A stretch of DNA of 64,000 nucleotides from Algoriphagus sp. (GCF_030694375.1 NZ_JAUXYL010000044.1:1-64000), one strand, 5' to 3'. Positions 9,476-18,709 are shown, numbered from the stretch's first letter. The notes: generated from the sequence alone by a model not told the origin. Program-made: numbers and translations.

Positions 9476-10597
9476 TTGAATACCTCTTCCAAAAATTCAA
9501 TAAAGAAAATCATATCCTCCGGAATCACTGAGGAAGAGATCCTTCAGTTGTTTGTTGAAAACTCTGAGGATATTTTGATTTTGACAGATTCCGAAATGGT
9601 CTTGGAATATGTTTCTCAGTCGCTGGAAAGTATGCTTGAAATTGAAGTTTCAGATTTTATCGGAAAAAAAATCAACAGCGTAATGGAAAATTTCCCTTCC
9701 CTGCCGCTGATGAAACCCAATCAGAAAATGGTGATTCCTTTGATCACCTCAATTACCAAACAAAAATATCTGATTGAATTTCAGTTTAAACCGATCTACA
9801 CCGCAGCGGGTACTATTCAGGCAATTTTTGCCATCGGAAAAGATGTCACAGACCGTGAACTATCACTGAAGAAATTTAAAGACACAGCATTTAAAGAGAA
9901 GGAATTGAATCAACTCAAGTCCAGGTTTGTATCCATGGCTTCGCATGAGTTCAGAACACCGCTTGCCACGATTCTCAGCAGTACCATGCTGATAGAAATT
10001 CTTTTGCAGAAAGACTTTGGCCCAGAGATTAAGGAAAGAATTCAAAATCACCTTAAAAAAATAATAGCACAGACCAACCGCCTGACAAACATCACCAGCG
10101 ACGTACTCCTATTGGAAAAAAGTATCCAAATCGACAGTAAAATCCTGCGAAAAAAAATCCAAATTTCCAGTTTTCTTAAGGAAGTAGTGGACGTTATCAA
10201 TCATGAAAATCTTGATCGGCGAAGAGTTAACTATTCTGGGCCGGAAGTGGATAAAATCATTCAGTCAGACCCAAGTCTATTGACCCATATTTTCAGAAAC
10301 CTTATTTTGAATGCGCTGAAATACTCCGAGAATGCATTAGAACCGGAGGTTCACTTGGTATTCCGTGGAAATTACTTTGAAGTTACCATCAAGGATTATG
10401 GTATGGGAATTCCAAAAGAAGACCACGAGCATATTTTTGGATCATTCTATAGGGCAAAAAATGTAGGAAATATCAAGGGGACGGGCTTGGGATTAAATAT
10501 TGTCAAGGAATTGACAAAAAAATTAAATGGGGAAATCTGGTTTGCCAGTAAAGTAGGAATGGGATCGACGTTTTATGTTTCATTCCCAGTCAAATAG
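9476..10597 (+). CDS. PAS-domain sensor histidine kinase
   Basis: 373 residues, no membrane helices, so a cytoplasmic sensor. PAS domain about 25-130 (VENSEDILILTDSEM, AIFAIGKDVTDREL), HisKA with His157 in SMASHEFRTPL, and a HATPase_c domain with N box IFRNLILNALKYS, G1 DYGMGIP, F box HIFGSFYRA and G2 KGTGLGLNIV. All catalytic boxes are intact. The frame opens with TTG; no in-frame ATG occurs before residue 41, which would cut into the PAS domain, so TTG is taken as the start. Probably phosphorylates one or both regulators encoded on the opposite strand. Confidence 0.88.
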   Translation: MNTSSKNSIKKIISSGITEEEILQLFVENSEDILILTDSEMVLEYVSQSLESMLEIEVSDFIGKKINSVMENFPSLPLMKPNQKMVIPLITSITKQKYLIEFQFKPIYTAAGTIQAIFAIGKDVTDRELSLKKFKDTAFKEKELNQLKSRFVSMASHEFRTPLATILSSTMLIEILLQKDFGPEIKERIQNHLKKIIAQTNRLTNITSDVLLLEKSIQIDSKILRKKIQISSFLKEVVDVINHENLDRRRVNYSGPEVDKIIQSDPSLLTHIFRNLILNALKYSENALEPEVHLVFRGNYFEVTIKDYGMGIPKEDHEHIFGSFYRAKNVGNIKGTGLGLNIVKELTKKLNGEIWFASKVGMGSTFYVSFPVK

Positions 10598-10605
10598 TAA
10601 AGGAC

Positions 10606-11208
10606 TTACTTTTTAACCCGGGATTCGGGGGGAAGATCCTCATCCACTCGTGCCCCTGAAGCTATTTCACAATCCCGCCCGATTCTGACACCATGGGAAA
10701 TCGTTACTTCTTTTCCGATTTTACCTTCATCCTCCAAAAAACTGTAGCCACCAAAATTTACAGCTTGATCCAAATAGCAATAGTTGCTGATGACAGATTC
10801 ATGTCCAATCGAACAATTTTCCCCGATCAGATTGAAGTTTCCAATCATGGTCCCAAAATTAATGAGACTGCCTTCCAATATCAGATTCCCTTTTCCAAAA
10901 ATACAATCCCGGGAAATCCATGAATCACTGGAAAACAAGTTGGGGAAATCTATGGAGGGGTGATAAAGCAACCTCCGCACGATTTCGATTTTTTCGGACG
11001 GGCTCTCAACAGCCAATACCAGAGCGATTTTTTCATGGGCCAACACAGCCTCTATCGACCCCAACACAGGATGCCCTGCAAACTCTTTTCCATGTAACTT
11101 GGGATTATCGTCAACAAATCCAAGCAATTCATGCCGGAGTCGAAATTGTGAAAAGTTATTTGCTATGTATTCGCCCAATTTATTTGCTCCCGCAATAATC
11201 AGATTCAT
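10606..11208 (-). CDS. NeuD/PglD-like sugar O-acyltransferase
   Basis: 200 residues. The N-terminal part (1-85; MNLIIAGANKLGEYIAN) is the PglD/NeuD nucleotide-sugar-binding Rossmann-like half, and residues 90-195 are left-handed beta-helix hexapeptide repeats (IGNFNLIGENCSIGHES, ISHGVRIGRDCEIASGARV). Such enzymes transfer acetyl groups from acetyl-CoA to amino sugars or sialic acids. The gene is far from the sialic-acid cluster at 55-58 kb, so a link is possible but unproven. Convergent with the kinase gene, 8 bases between stops. Confidence 0.8.
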   Translation of the reverse strand: MNLIIAGANKLGEYIANNFSQFRLRHELLGFVDDNPKLHGKEFAGHPVLGSIEAVLAHEKIALVLAVESPSEKIEIVRRLLYHPSIDFPNLFSSDSWISRDCIFGKGNLILEGSLINFGTMIGNFNLIGENCSIGHESVISNYCYLDQAVNFGGYSFLEDEGKIGKEVTISHGVRIGRDCEIASGARVDEDLPPESRVKK

Positions 11209-11321
11209 ATATGGATCATATGTTAAAAATCATTACACCAAAATGTAGTTATATCTTGTTGAAATACAAAATAAAGTTTGGGGATTTCTGGAAGAATTAA
11301 AACAAATAAATAGAAGAAAGG

Positions 11322-13064
11322 CTAAATTCTTGCCTGATAGGTATAGAGTTGATAATATCTTCCCTTTGATTCGATGAGTTGGTCATGCATTCCCCGCTCC
11401 ACGATTTTGCCCTGCTCAATAACTAAGATCTGATCTGCCTGCCGAATTGTACTTAATCGGTGCGCAATCACAAAGGTGGTTCTTCCTTTCATCAATTCTT
11501 TCAGACTTGCCTGGATCAGGGTTTCTGATTCCGTATCCAGATTGGAGGTAGCTTCATCCAAAATCAATATTCTTGGGTCTGCCAGGATTGCTCTTGCAAT
11601 TGCTATCCGTTGCCTTTGCCCCCCCGAAAGCTTTACGCCACGCTCCCCGATCAGCGTATCCAATCCCTTCTCAAATCTGTCGGAAAACTCCTGTACATGC
11701 GCAGCCTTCACCGCTTTCTGGACTTCCTCCTCCGTGGCTTCAGGCCGTGGAAAGAGAATATTTTCCCGAATTGTCCCTTCAAAAAGAAAGTCATCCTGCA
11801 AAACAACCCCCAACTGAGAACGGAAGGAGTCTAAGGTGACAGATTGAAGATCATGACCATCAAGGAGGATTTGGCCCGAATCTGGATTTAAAAAAGTGGC
11901 CGCAAGACCCGCAATGGTTGTTTTGCCCGAGCCTGATGTCCCCACTAATGCAGTCACTGACCCAGCGGGAGCTTTGAAGTTGATTCCTTTTACTACTTCC
12001 TTTCCGGACTCATAGGCAAAAGAAACATCTCTAAATTCCACATCACCGACGATTTTATCCAATACTTGAGTTCGCTTGCGATCGTCTGCTTCCAGAGGTG
12101 TATTCATGATTTCCTCCGTCCGATCCAAACCGGCAAAAGCCTCTGTCAGCTGACTGCCGATATTGGACATTTGAACTATGGGGGCAATCATAAAGCCCAG
12201 GTAAAGGGTAAATGCCAGGAAATCCCCGAAAGTCATCTCCCCTTCCATAATCATGTAGCCTCCGATTCCCATGATGCCGGCAGAAGCCAAGCCCAAGAGG
12301 AGTGCCCCTGCAGAAGTCACAAAACTTGTTGCTGTGAGACTTGCCTTTACATTTTGGAATAGCTCATCTACGCCTCTTTCAAACGTTTTTATCTCTTGGG
12401 CTTCTGCATTGAATCCTTTGATCACCCGGATTCCTCCAAGCGTTTCGGTGAGTCTGCCGGTGACCTGCGCATTGATTTTTCCCCGTTCTCTGAAGATCGG
12501 ACGGATTTTCCCGAAAGCTTTCAGGGACACCAATCCAAAAACAACCACCGGAAGCAGCACATAAAGTGTCATCATCGGACTGATATTAATCAAGAGAAAG
12601 AGCGAAATCACTGCCGTGAGAACCCCTCCCACCATTTGGGCAAATCCCGTCCCAACCAGATTTCTTACCCCCTCTACATCGGTCATGATCCGTGAGACCA
12701 ACTCACCTGTTTTGGCATTGTCAAAGTATCGGATTGGAAGCTTGATAATATGCTTCTGTACCTGAGACCGAAGCTTGGCGATGAGGTGTTGAGCCTCTAC
12801 ACTCAGGATTTGCGTGAGGCTGTAGGAAGTGACTGACTGGATGATGATCGCCACAACCACGGCTATGATTAGCCACTTGAGCATATTCAGGTCATTGCTC
12901 GGAATTACGTCATCAATGAGGTATTTACTCGCCCCAGGCAGGACTAGACTCGCTAGTCGGCTGATGATTATCAGAAATAGCCCCAAAAATAAGTGCTTTC
13001 GTCTTGGCCAAATAATGGTCTTGAAGACCTGACCCATGGTGACTTTTGATTTTGTCTGATTCAT
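11322..13064 (-). CDS. ABC exporter, fused permease and ATPase (MsbA-like)
   Basis: 580 residues from the ATG giving MNQTKSKVTMGQ; the frame extends 12 codons to a TTG. Six membrane helices in the type IV exporter domain (about 20-310), then the ATPase: Walker A VGTSGSGKTT (374-383), signature LSGGQRQRIAIARA (479-492), Walker B ILILDEATS with Glu504, and switch His535 in IAHRLST. It is a half-transporter that would work as a homodimer, exporting lipid A-type lipids or drugs. Monocistronic, with a hairpin-rich gap upstream. Confidence 0.88.
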   Translation of the reverse strand: MNQTKSKVTMGQVFKTIIWPRRKHLFLGLFLIIISRLASLVLPGASKYLIDDVIPSNDLNMLKWLIIAVVVAIIIQSVTSYSLTQILSVEAQHLIAKLRSQVQKHIIKLPIRYFDNAKTGELVSRIMTDVEGVRNLVGTGFAQMVGGVLTAVISLFLLINISPMMTLYVLLPVVVFGLVSLKAFGKIRPIFRERGKINAQVTGRLTETLGGIRVIKGFNAEAQEIKTFERGVDELFQNVKASLTATSFVTSAGALLLGLASAGIMGIGGYMIMEGEMTFGDFLAFTLYLGFMIAPIVQMSNIGSQLTEAFAGLDRTEEIMNTPLEADDRKRTQVLDKIVGDVEFRDVSFAYESGKEVVKGINFKAPAGSVTALVGTSGSGKTTIAGLAATFLNPDSGQILLDGHDLQSVTLDSFRSQLGVVLQDDFLFEGTIRENILFPRPEATEEEVQKAVKAAHVQEFSDRFEKGLDTLIGERGVKLSGGQRQRIAIARAILADPRILILDEATSNLDTESETLIQASLKELMKGRTTFVIAHRLSTIRQADQILVIEQGKIVERGMHDQLIESKGRYYQLYTYQARI

Positions 13065-13307
13065 GAAAAATAGGCAGTGGTGAGAGGTTGCTGAAGTCAA
13101 TTTAAATAGAAGAAAACATGAAAGTCAAAAACAGTTCATTTTCTGCTTCTCTTCGCTCCAGTTTACCCCTAAAAAACTGACTATCATAGCAATCAAGTTA
13201 TGCTTGTCTTTTATTGATATTTTCAGATTTCCAAAAAATATGATTCCTTCAACCTGTTGAACTGATTTCATCTGTATATAATTGTTTTTTAGCGGTCAGA
13301 TAGCCTG

Positions 13308-13361
13308 TCCCGATCTTTCATCGGGAGAATGTCCTAATCCCCGATAGCCCTGATATCGGGG
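13308..13361. repeat. Two adjacent GC-rich hairpins in a 429-base gene-free stretch
   Basis: TCCCGAT (13308-13314) pairs with ATCGGGA (13320-13326), and CCCCGATA (13339-13346) pairs with TATCGGGG (13354-13361). Both stems share the core CCCGAT/ATCGGG, so they look like two diverged copies of one palindrome. The stretch 13065-13493 holds no supportable gene; apart from these hairpins and the terminator at 13442 it is AT-rich upstream DNA for the ABC exporter gene. Confidence 0.5.
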
Positions 13362-13441
13362 GGCATCCCCCTGTGTGTTGTCCGCTCATCATAGCATTTC
13401 AAATGCAACAAAAACGGTGAGGGCATTTAAACAGCTCGGGC

Positions 13442-13471
13442 AAAAAAAAACCTGCCCAATAGGACAGGTTC
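13442..13471 (-). terminator. Rho-independent terminator of the DUF1573 gene
   Basis: Read on the minus strand, AACCTGTCC pairs with GGGCAGGTT around a short TATT loop and is followed by an unbroken T run. It lies 22 bases after the stop at 13494. Confidence 0.85.
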
Positions 13472-13493
13472 AATCGTTTTCAAATCGAGGGAA

Positions 13494-13892
13494 TCAATTT
13501 GTCTTTGGCAGGACATTGGAGATTAGCGAAACTTTTTCAATCGGCTCGGAGGCATTGGAGTAGATTCTCACCACCGAATTTTGTTTTCCCATTTTTCCGG
13601 TAGAATTAAAAGAAACCTTGATTTCAGCTGATTTACCTGGAGCCACAGGCTCTTTTGGCCAGCTTGGGACAGTACATCCACAAGTAGCGGCCACATTGGA
13701 AATCACCAAAGGAGCTGTGCCTGAATTGGTCAGAACAAAGGTGTGTTCCACTTTGGCTCCTTGTACGATATCACCAAAATCAATGGAGGTTTCTTTGAAA
13801 GTAATCACCGGCCCGGAAGCTTGATCTTGTGCATTGGCATGAAATACAAGTGCAAATGCAAACAGTGTCAGTAGAAATCCTAGTTTTTTCAT
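13494..13892 (-). CDS. Secreted DUF1573 protein
   Basis: 132 residues: signal peptide (1-21, ending HANAQ) plus one DUF1573 domain (about 30-125), an immunoglobulin-like fold common in Bacteroidota. The family core is visible as FKETSIDFGDI, HTFVLTNSGTAPLVI, TCGCTVPSWPKEPVAPGKS and the C-terminal VRIYSNA strand; the CGC pair is conserved in the family. Function unknown; exported and probably periplasmic or surface-attached. Single gene with its own terminator. Confidence 0.88.
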   Translation of the reverse strand: MKKLGFLLTLFAFALVFHANAQDQASGPVITFKETSIDFGDIVQGAKVEHTFVLTNSGTAPLVISNVAATCGCTVPSWPKEPVAPGKSAEIKVSFNSTGKMGKQNSVVRIYSNASEPIEKVSLISNVLPKTN

Positions 13893-14043
13893 GATTGGTT
13901 ATAAATATTGATTTTCAAATATTTCAATTTTTCTTTTCGTATCAAAGCAACGCAAAGCTGCATGATTTGATTCCAAATGTGAAAATAACATGCCAATATA
14001 AAAGTTCCTCCGCGTTAAATATTGTGAACAAATGCAAAAACCA

Positions 14044-15492
14044 TTACTCAGGGGTCTTGCCCGCTGGTTTTACAAAAAATGTAGGCGAAAAATTCACTAA
14101 ATACAACTCTTCTGTGGCTCTCGTAATGGCTGTGTAGAGCCATCTGACAAAATCCCGATCCACTTGCTCATCATTCAGATATCCCTGATCTACAAATACA
14201 GCTTTCCATTGCCCTCCTTGCGCCTTGTGACAGGTCAACGCGTAGGCAAACTTGATTTGCAAGGCATTCAAATAGGGGTCTTTCCGGATCAATTCCATCC
14301 GTTCCGTCTTATTGGCTACATCTGCATAATCTTGGGAAACCTGATCATAGAGGCTTCTGTATTGCTCTCTCGACAGTGAAGGACTGGGGGAGTAAAGTGT
14401 ATCAAGAATGACTTTGGCTTCGAAAAAAGGTTCTTCGGGATAATCCAACAGTCTGAGCTCCAAAGTCGCAAATCTAAGTCCATACATCTCTTCAAAATTT
14501 CGGATCTTCATCACCTCAACCATATCCCCGTTTGCCAAAAAATTAACTTTTTCAGATTCGGCCATGTAGGTGTAGTTATTCTTCACAATCATGAGCAAAT
14601 CACCTGAGTTGATCTCTTCTTCATAGAAATGTATGACCTGCCTGATGTAAAGATTGAATTGGACCGCAGACTTATTGGAGCGGGTCACGATAGTTGAGTT
14701 TTCAGTTCCATATTTACCATAGGCATACCGAAGTCCCTCTTCCAGTCTCTCTGAGGTCATTTTAAATATGTCCTGAAACGTACTTGTCTGAATTTTCACT
14801 TTCGGCTCATCGAGCAAAAGCTGATCTCTCAAGGCTGTGGCATTGAAAAGAATTCCGGATTCCAAGCGTTGCCGCATTACTTCGGAGAGTTCCAACTGAT
14901 CAGCTTCCAATCGATAATGTCTAAGTAAATATCCTGCATCCAAAGCAGGACTGTATTCGCTCCCGACAGGCGGAAGTTGGGCAGTATCACCGATTAAGAG
15001 GAGTCGGTTGTCTTTTCCCGAAAAGACAAACTGAATCAAATCCCAAAGCAGATTTCCGGACATACCTCCATCATCTGCCAGCATGGAAGATTCATCCACA
15101 ATAAATACGGTGTCTTTGTAATAGTTTTTTTGAAGGATAAATCCTCCTCCCATTGTGCCGGGGTCACCTTTTGGCTTATAAATGATCTTGTGGATGGTAT
15201 ATGCCGCGCGCCCCGAGTAATTGCTCATGACTTTGGCGGCTCTCCCTGTTGGAGCCAAAAGAAGAGACCGCAGCTCCATTTTTGGCAAGACTTTGACCAA
15301 GGCAGAGGTTAGCGAGGTCTTACCTGTGCCTGCATAGCCTTTGAGCACAAATACTGGTTTTTCCTCAGCTCTTTTCAAAAGAAAAAAATCCATCCGCTTA
15401 AAAAATTCGGCTTGCCCTAGCGTGGGCGCAAACGGAAAATATTTACCAAGCAGTACCGAAGGCTTAAACTCAGCCTGATTATCTTTACCCAT
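14044..15492 (-). CDS. RecD-like DNA helicase / AAA ATPase
   Basis: 482 residues, superfamily 1B helicase. Walker A GYAGTGKTSL (52-61), Walker B with VFIVDESSML, motif III LLIGDTAQLPPVGS, a UvrD-C2/SH3 part, and C-terminal motifs TCHKAQGGQWKAV and WLYTAITRATEELYLV. Shorter than RecD or RecD2, as is usual for this Bacteroidota family; likely a 5'-3' repair helicase. The ATG at 15492 is preferred to the TTG at 15513, which would overlap the divergent Nudix gene. Only 14 bases separate the two ATGs, so promoters must lie inside the coding regions. Confidence 0.85.
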   Translation of the reverse strand: MGKDNQAEFKPSVLLGKYFPFAPTLGQAEFFKRMDFFLLKRAEEKPVFVLKGYAGTGKTSLTSALVKVLPKMELRSLLLAPTGRAAKVMSNYSGRAAYTIHKIIYKPKGDPGTMGGGFILQKNYYKDTVFIVDESSMLADDGGMSGNLLWDLIQFVFSGKDNRLLLIGDTAQLPPVGSEYSPALDAGYLLRHYRLEADQLELSEVMRQRLESGILFNATALRDQLLLDEPKVKIQTSTFQDIFKMTSERLEEGLRYAYGKYGTENSTIVTRSNKSAVQFNLYIRQVIHFYEEEINSGDLLMIVKNNYTYMAESEKVNFLANGDMVEVMKIRNFEEMYGLRFATLELRLLDYPEEPFFEAKVILDTLYSPSPSLSREQYRSLYDQVSQDYADVANKTERMELIRKDPYLNALQIKFAYALTCHKAQGGQWKAVFVDQGYLNDEQVDRDFVRWLYTAITRATEELYLVNFSPTFFVKPAGKTPE

Positions 15493-15506
15493 AGTCACGA
15501 ATGTAA

Positions 15507-16016
15507 ATGCCAAAAGACGAAATCAGCAAAGAAATTGAAGCAAAGTTTGGAAACCAACTCCGCACGCGAGTCAACGGAATCCTCATTGAAAATGACAGAC
15601 TCCTGATGGTCAAGCATCAGATGGGCAACGGCAGAATACTGTGGTCAGTTCCGGGTGGTGGGATGAACTTTGGTAGTACAGCCACCGAAAACCTCAAGCG
15701 GGAATACTTTGAAGAGACTCATCTTCATATAGCGGTAGGCAAATACTTATTCGTTCACGAGTACCTCCACCCTCCTCTTCATGCCATGGAACTTTTTTTT
15801 GAGGTAAAAAGGATAAACGGCAATGTGAAATTGGGAAAAGACCCCGAGCTTTCGATTAACAATCAAATTCTGCTCGAAATTTCCTGGAAATCCATCTCAG
15901 AAATAAATACCATCCCAAATGATTCCTTACATCAGGTCTTTTGGGGAATTAAATCACTTTCCGAGCTGGGATTATGGAAAGGATATTTTAATTTTGAAAA
16001 TATTTCCATAAAATAG
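15507..16016 (+). CDS. Nudix-family hydrolase with altered Nudix box
   Basis: 169 residues. The Nudix fold is clear: VNGILIENDRLLMVKHQ, then ILWSVPGGGMNFGS, then NLKREYFEETHLHI. The box is degenerate: the catalytic REYFEE core (65-70) is kept, but the first Glu is Ser57 and the late Gly is His72. Nudix members of this shape hydrolyse nucleoside diphosphate derivatives; substrate unknown. ATG 15507, divergent from the helicase gene. Possible later starts would cut into the domain. Confidence 0.78.
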   Translation: MPKDEISKEIEAKFGNQLRTRVNGILIENDRLLMVKHQMGNGRILWSVPGGGMNFGSTATENLKREYFEETHLHIAVGKYLFVHEYLHPPLHAMELFFEVKRINGNVKLGKDPELSINNQILLEISWKSISEINTIPNDSLHQVFWGIKSLSELGLWKGYFNFENISIK

Positions 16017-16065
16017 CACGTTAAACAAACCTCAACCTTAATCAGATTTCTAAATCTCTATCAAA

Positions 16066-16650
16066 ATGAATCTTACAAAAATCCTCTCAGTAGTTTTCTT
16101 CATCATAGCTATGTTTTTTGGATACCTTCTTTGGAAGGGTGTGAACGACGTAGTGGAAGAAGAAAAAAGAATTGCTTTGCTGGAAGCCGTCACTATCGAA
16201 AAGCTCACCATGCTGCGTGATGCCCAACTAGCCTATCAGGCTTCAAACGGCAAATATGCAAGTTCTTGGGATTCGTTGAGAATGTTTATTGAAGGTGGAA
16301 CAATCTGGTTGGTACAACGAACTGAAACCACAAAATTGTTGGACTACGGAGCAGAACAAATCACCGTTAAATTTGACACCCTGGGTTCTGTAGGCGTAAT
16401 GGATTCGCTTTTCAACGCAAGAAAATACCCTGACTTCAATATTGATTTATTGCCTGTTGTTCCGGGTTCCGGAGGAAAGCAGTTTGAATTCTTCGCAGAT
16501 AAAGTTGAAAAGACAGGCGGTTATTTGGTCAACGTCTTCGAAATCAGAGATCCATCACCGGTAAACCCTGCAAGAAGAGCTAACAACAACGAAAAAGCAT
16601 TGAAAGTAGGTTCCAGAACTGACGCATCTACCGAGGGCAACTGGAAATAA
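16066..16650 (+). CDS. Conserved membrane-anchored hypothetical, pilin-like N-terminus
   Basis: 194 residues. One N-terminal membrane helix (about 5-24), a charged helix (NDVVEEEKRIALLEAVTIEKL), then LRDAQLAYQASNGKYASSWDSL, which resembles the segment after the long helix in type IV pseudopilins. No prepilin peptidase Gly-Phe-Thr-type site is seen. The rest is beta-rich and ends in a polar tail. Lies just upstream of the DUF3822 and coaD genes and probably shares their transcript. Function unknown. Confidence 0.7.
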   Translation: MNLTKILSVVFFIIAMFFGYLLWKGVNDVVEEEKRIALLEAVTIEKLTMLRDAQLAYQASNGKYASSWDSLRMFIEGGTIWLVQRTETTKLLDYGAEQITVKFDTLGSVGVMDSLFNARKYPDFNIDLLPVVPGSGGKQFEFFADKVEKTGGYLVNVFEIRDPSPVNPARRANNNEKALKVGSRTDASTEGNWK

Positions 16651-16662
16651 TCCCCTTGGATT

Positions 16663-17481
16663 TTGGAAAACAACCTTAAGGTCTATAAAAGTGATAAGTT
16701 TGATGTGGATGACATATCGGGCTTATCACTTTTTGTTTACCCCCGTTCACTCTTTATTTTTGCAAAAGATCAAAATCAGGCAAACATAGGTATCCATCAT
16801 TATGATGAATTTTCATTACCTGATTTGGAAAGCCTTTTTAGTAGCGATCCTTTGTTGAGACAAGATGTACCGGTCAAATTTTACTTCCATCAGTCCGGAT
16901 TCAGTTTAGTTCCGGGAGTACTTTTTCAGCCTGGAAAAGAAAAAGAGTACCTGAAATTTGCTCAGGAAGTACCTGAGGATGCCAAGTTTTTTTTCTCTCC
17001 TTTGGATAGTAACAATCTCCAGATCGTTAGTTTTATTTCCTCCAAACTCAAAAAAAATCTGGATGCCCGGTTTTCCGAAGTTACCCTGCATCATGGTGGC
17101 TGTACCTTTCTTTCCTATTTATTCAAAGAAAGGTTTAATCTTATAGGTCAGGAAATATTGGTGAACTATTTCAGATCACACATCTACCTTGCCTCATTTA
17201 CTGATCAGGATTTGAGTCTGTTCAATATTTTTGAAATTTCGGGAAAGGATGATATTCTCAAGTATATCCTGATCGCCATGGACCAGCTCAAATACGATCG
17301 AAACCATGTCCGGGTAAGCATATTTGGAGCAACTGAACCGAGTGGAATTACCGAGGCCTGGGGAAAAAGCTATTTTCAAAATTTCAAATTGCAAAATCCG
17401 CATGCCAACCAAAATTATTCGCACGGTTTCAAACACCTCAAATCAGAAAACGTCCTAGAAACCTATTGGCAATACGACTAA
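16663..17481 (+). CDS. DUF3822 family protein
   Basis: 272 residues, soluble, matching the DUF3822 family found next to coaD in Bacteroidota; the family fold is ASKHA/PilM-like by general knowledge, but the function is unknown. Features seen: GLSLFVYPRSLFIFAKD near the N-terminus and GQEILVNYFRSHIYLASF in the middle. The start is a TTG at 16663; no in-frame ATG lies nearby. It begins 12 bases after the pilin-like gene and ends 2 bases before coaD, so the three form an operon. The pairing with a pilin-like protein is suggestive of a PilM-like role. Confidence 0.75.
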   Translation: MENNLKVYKSDKFDVDDISGLSLFVYPRSLFIFAKDQNQANIGIHHYDEFSLPDLESLFSSDPLLRQDVPVKFYFHQSGFSLVPGVLFQPGKEKEYLKFAQEVPEDAKFFFSPLDSNNLQIVSFISSKLKKNLDARFSEVTLHHGGCTFLSYLFKERFNLIGQEILVNYFRSHIYLASFTDQDLSLFNIFEISGKDDILKYILIAMDQLKYDRNHVRVSIFGATEPSGITEAWGKSYFQNFKLQNPHANQNYSHGFKHLKSENVLETYWQYD

Positions 17482-17483
17482 TA

Positions 17484-17939
17484 ATGAAAAAAATAGCTGT
17501 TTTTCCCGGTTCATTTGATCCATTCACCATGGGGCATCACGATATTGTGTTGCGGAGTCTCAACCTTTTTGATGAAGTGATCATCGGTGTCGGGTATAAT
17601 TCCACCAAGCAAAACCGGTACTTTGAGATAGATCTGATGGTTTCTAAAATCAAAGGTGTATACACGAATGAGCCTCGGGTCAAGGTGATTGTTTACAATG
17701 AATTGACCTCTACCCTGGCAAAAAATTACAGTGCCCAATTTTTGATCAGAGGACTCAGAAACACGACTGATTTTGAATACGAAAACACCATCAGTCAGAT
17801 GAACCGCTACCTTAACCCGGAGTTGGAAACGGTCTTTTTGATCACTTCACCACAATATGCAGCCATCAGTTCCACCGTCATCAGGGAGGTTCACCGCTAT
17901 GGTGGCGATGTCAGTGAATTTCTTCCTTTCCCGATTTAG
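17484..17939 (+). CDS. coaD: Pantetheine-phosphate adenylyltransferase
   Basis: 151 residues, the normal length for CoaD, which joins ATP and 4'-phosphopantetheine to dephospho-CoA. The nucleotidyltransferase motif is FPGSFDPFTMGHHD (7-20, T-x-G-H type), followed by LIRGLRNTTDFEYE, which holds the phosphopantetheine-binding Arg, and the ISSTVIREV motif. ATG at 17484 is preferred; the frame extends to a TTG inside the DUF3822 gene. Its 3' end overlaps the convergent Nudix gene by 4 bases. Confidence 0.95.
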   Translation: MKKIAVFPGSFDPFTMGHHDIVLRSLNLFDEVIIGVGYNSTKQNRYFEIDLMVSKIKGVYTNEPRVKVIVYNELTSTLAKNYSAQFLIRGLRNTTDFEYENTISQMNRYLNPELETVFLITSPQYAAISSTVIREVHRYGGDVSEFLPFPI

Positions 17940-18613
17940 ATCTTAATGTGATTTTTGAGGTATTGTTTGAATAAGTATCTCATAGACGGATAGGAATTGA
18001 TCAGGGCAGTTTTCGCATCAGGCTCAGATAACCATAAAATCTCTTCAATTCCTTCCTCCTCTTGTGGCTTCATGGCTGAATCATTGACCGAATCCATGGC
18101 AAACCAATAGGTCTTTTTCAAAATACTCTTCCTATTTTGGGTATAGGTGTGCCAGGTGTTACAGATATGCGGACCCAATTTTACCCTTACATTGGTTTCT
18201 TCCTCTACCTCGCGCTTGGCGCAATCACCGGGTGTCTCGCCTTTATCAAATTTTCCTTTCGGAAAATCCCATTTCCCCAATCGGAAAATCATCAGGACTT
18301 TATCCTTCTTGGAGACAATCCCCCCCGCGGCTTTGATGATCATGAAACGACTCTTGATAAAGTCCTTCATTGCCTTTTTGTCCTTGGTCACCAGCGTAAT
18401 TGAATCCAATTCCTTCATTTTTCGAGTCCGGAGCAGGTATAGCAGGCGGATGATCGTGTCATGACTGGGTTCATGAAACAGGATATCTTCCTCCCAATTG
18501 ATATCCGAGGGCAACTCCTCCAAATTTGAAAAAATAAAATCGTAGGACTTAGCAGGATCAAGTTCCTCATAACTGATCAACTCTACCGGCTTGTCATTGA
18601 CAAAGATTTTCAT
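17936..18613 (-). CDS. Nudix hydrolase
   Basis: 225 residues. An N-terminal part (1-90) without a recognised fold is followed by a Nudix domain (about 92-215). The Nudix box at 120-142 is complete through G-x5-E and REVEEET, with Asn in place of the late Gly. WDFPKGKFDKGE is of the DIPP/Ap4A type, suggesting a dinucleoside polyphosphate or inositol-pyrophosphate-like substrate, but this is not proven. ATG at 18613, divergent from pyrE. Confidence 0.87.
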   Translation of the reverse strand: MKIFVNDKPVELISYEELDPAKSYDFIFSNLEELPSDINWEEDILFHEPSHDTIIRLLYLLRTRKMKELDSITLVTKDKKAMKDFIKSRFMIIKAAGGIVSKKDKVLMIFRLGKWDFPKGKFDKGETPGDCAKREVEEETNVRVKLGPHICNTWHTYTQNRKSILKKTYWFAMDSVNDSAMKPQEEEGIEEILWLSEPDAKTALINSYPSMRYLFKQYLKNHIKI

Positions 18614-18709
18614 AACTGATACTGGATAACAAACGTGTTGCGGTCAAAAATGCATAAAAAAATCAGGCAGTACAATCTTAAGGCAAATGAATCTGCTATT
18701 TTTGAGCCC

